Shown: positions 63,969 to 64,000 of the stretch, one piece after another
How the letters are laid out: every line of letters begins with the position of its first letter
Numbering within the stretch: the stretch's first letter is position 1
Assembly (NCBI GenBank): GCA_965153355.1
Contig: OZ231126.1
Coordinates: 11,470,001 to 11,534,000, forward strand
Source of the DNA: Flaccisagitta enflata
Lineage: Eukaryota > Chaetognatha > Sagittoidea > Aphragmophora
Direction of reading: 5' to 3'
DNA length: 64,000 bases
The notes under the pieces: generated by a model
Databases searched by the model: none
Told to the model about the DNA's origin: nothing
Seen by the model: only the letters and a program-made list of their open reading frames with translations
Position numbers and translations under genes: made by a program

Positions 63969-64000
63969 AAGCACATCTACAAATCAACAAACCAAGAGAG

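Overview
This window reads as nuclear DNA of an invertebrate metazoan. It has short spliced exons with GT-AG borders and animal gene families: a cytohesin PH domain, an ABCA transporter and NHL repeats. Non-coding DNA is a dense mixture of very long microsatellites, minisatellites, fold-back elements and short DNA transposons. I cannot name the species. No bacterial genes, RNA genes or CRISPR arrays were seen.

Layout. 1-6 kb: satellites and one small inverted repeat. 6.3-10.7 kb: minus-strand fragment of an NHL-repeat gene (exons near 10.0, 8.3 and 6.6 kb) among two TA-flanked MITEs, a 270-bp TIR element and an inverted pair of a hairpin-bearing repeat. 10.7-23 kb: large minisatellites, a 630-bp CAA tract, a fold-back element, a 296-bp hAT-type MITE with a perfect 8-bp TSD, and several copies of a GGGCAGCGGCCCC-bounded element. 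23.07-24.70 kb: one large minus-strand ABCA exon carrying the second membrane domain and second nucleotide-binding domain. 25.5-26.4 kb: a tandem duplication. 26.43-35.12 kb: an 8.7-kb element with long terminal inverted repeats and a 9-bp TSD, containing a 3.5-kb fold-back set in a GT microsatellite. 36.4-39.6 kb: a second 3.2-kb fold-back. 41.3-61.8 kb: the 3' part of a minus-strand cytohesin gene (four exons, PH domain plus an unusual polyQ tail). Its 11.9-kb last intron contains, on the plus strand, a complete-looking seven-exon gene for a 902-residue coiled-coil protein (43.7-52.5 kb).

Two patterns stand out. First, seven of the fifteen exons I could place have partial tandem copies of one exon edge, splice site included, in the adjoining intron. 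At two exons (10.06 kb acceptor, 50.25 kb donor) the arrays have six to ten copies and most keep the splice dinucleotide. Second, two dispersed repeat families have strong secondary structure. One (call it A) has GGGCAGCGGCCCC inverted ends around interchangeable minisatellite cores. The other (call it B) begins with a hairpin whose stem changes by compensatory substitutions between copies. A further oddity is a 632-bp inverted duplication, identical as far as I can read it, flanking the first two exons of the coiled-coil gene; one arm lies inside a CAA microsatellite. Coordinates of repeats are read by eye and may be off by a few bases.
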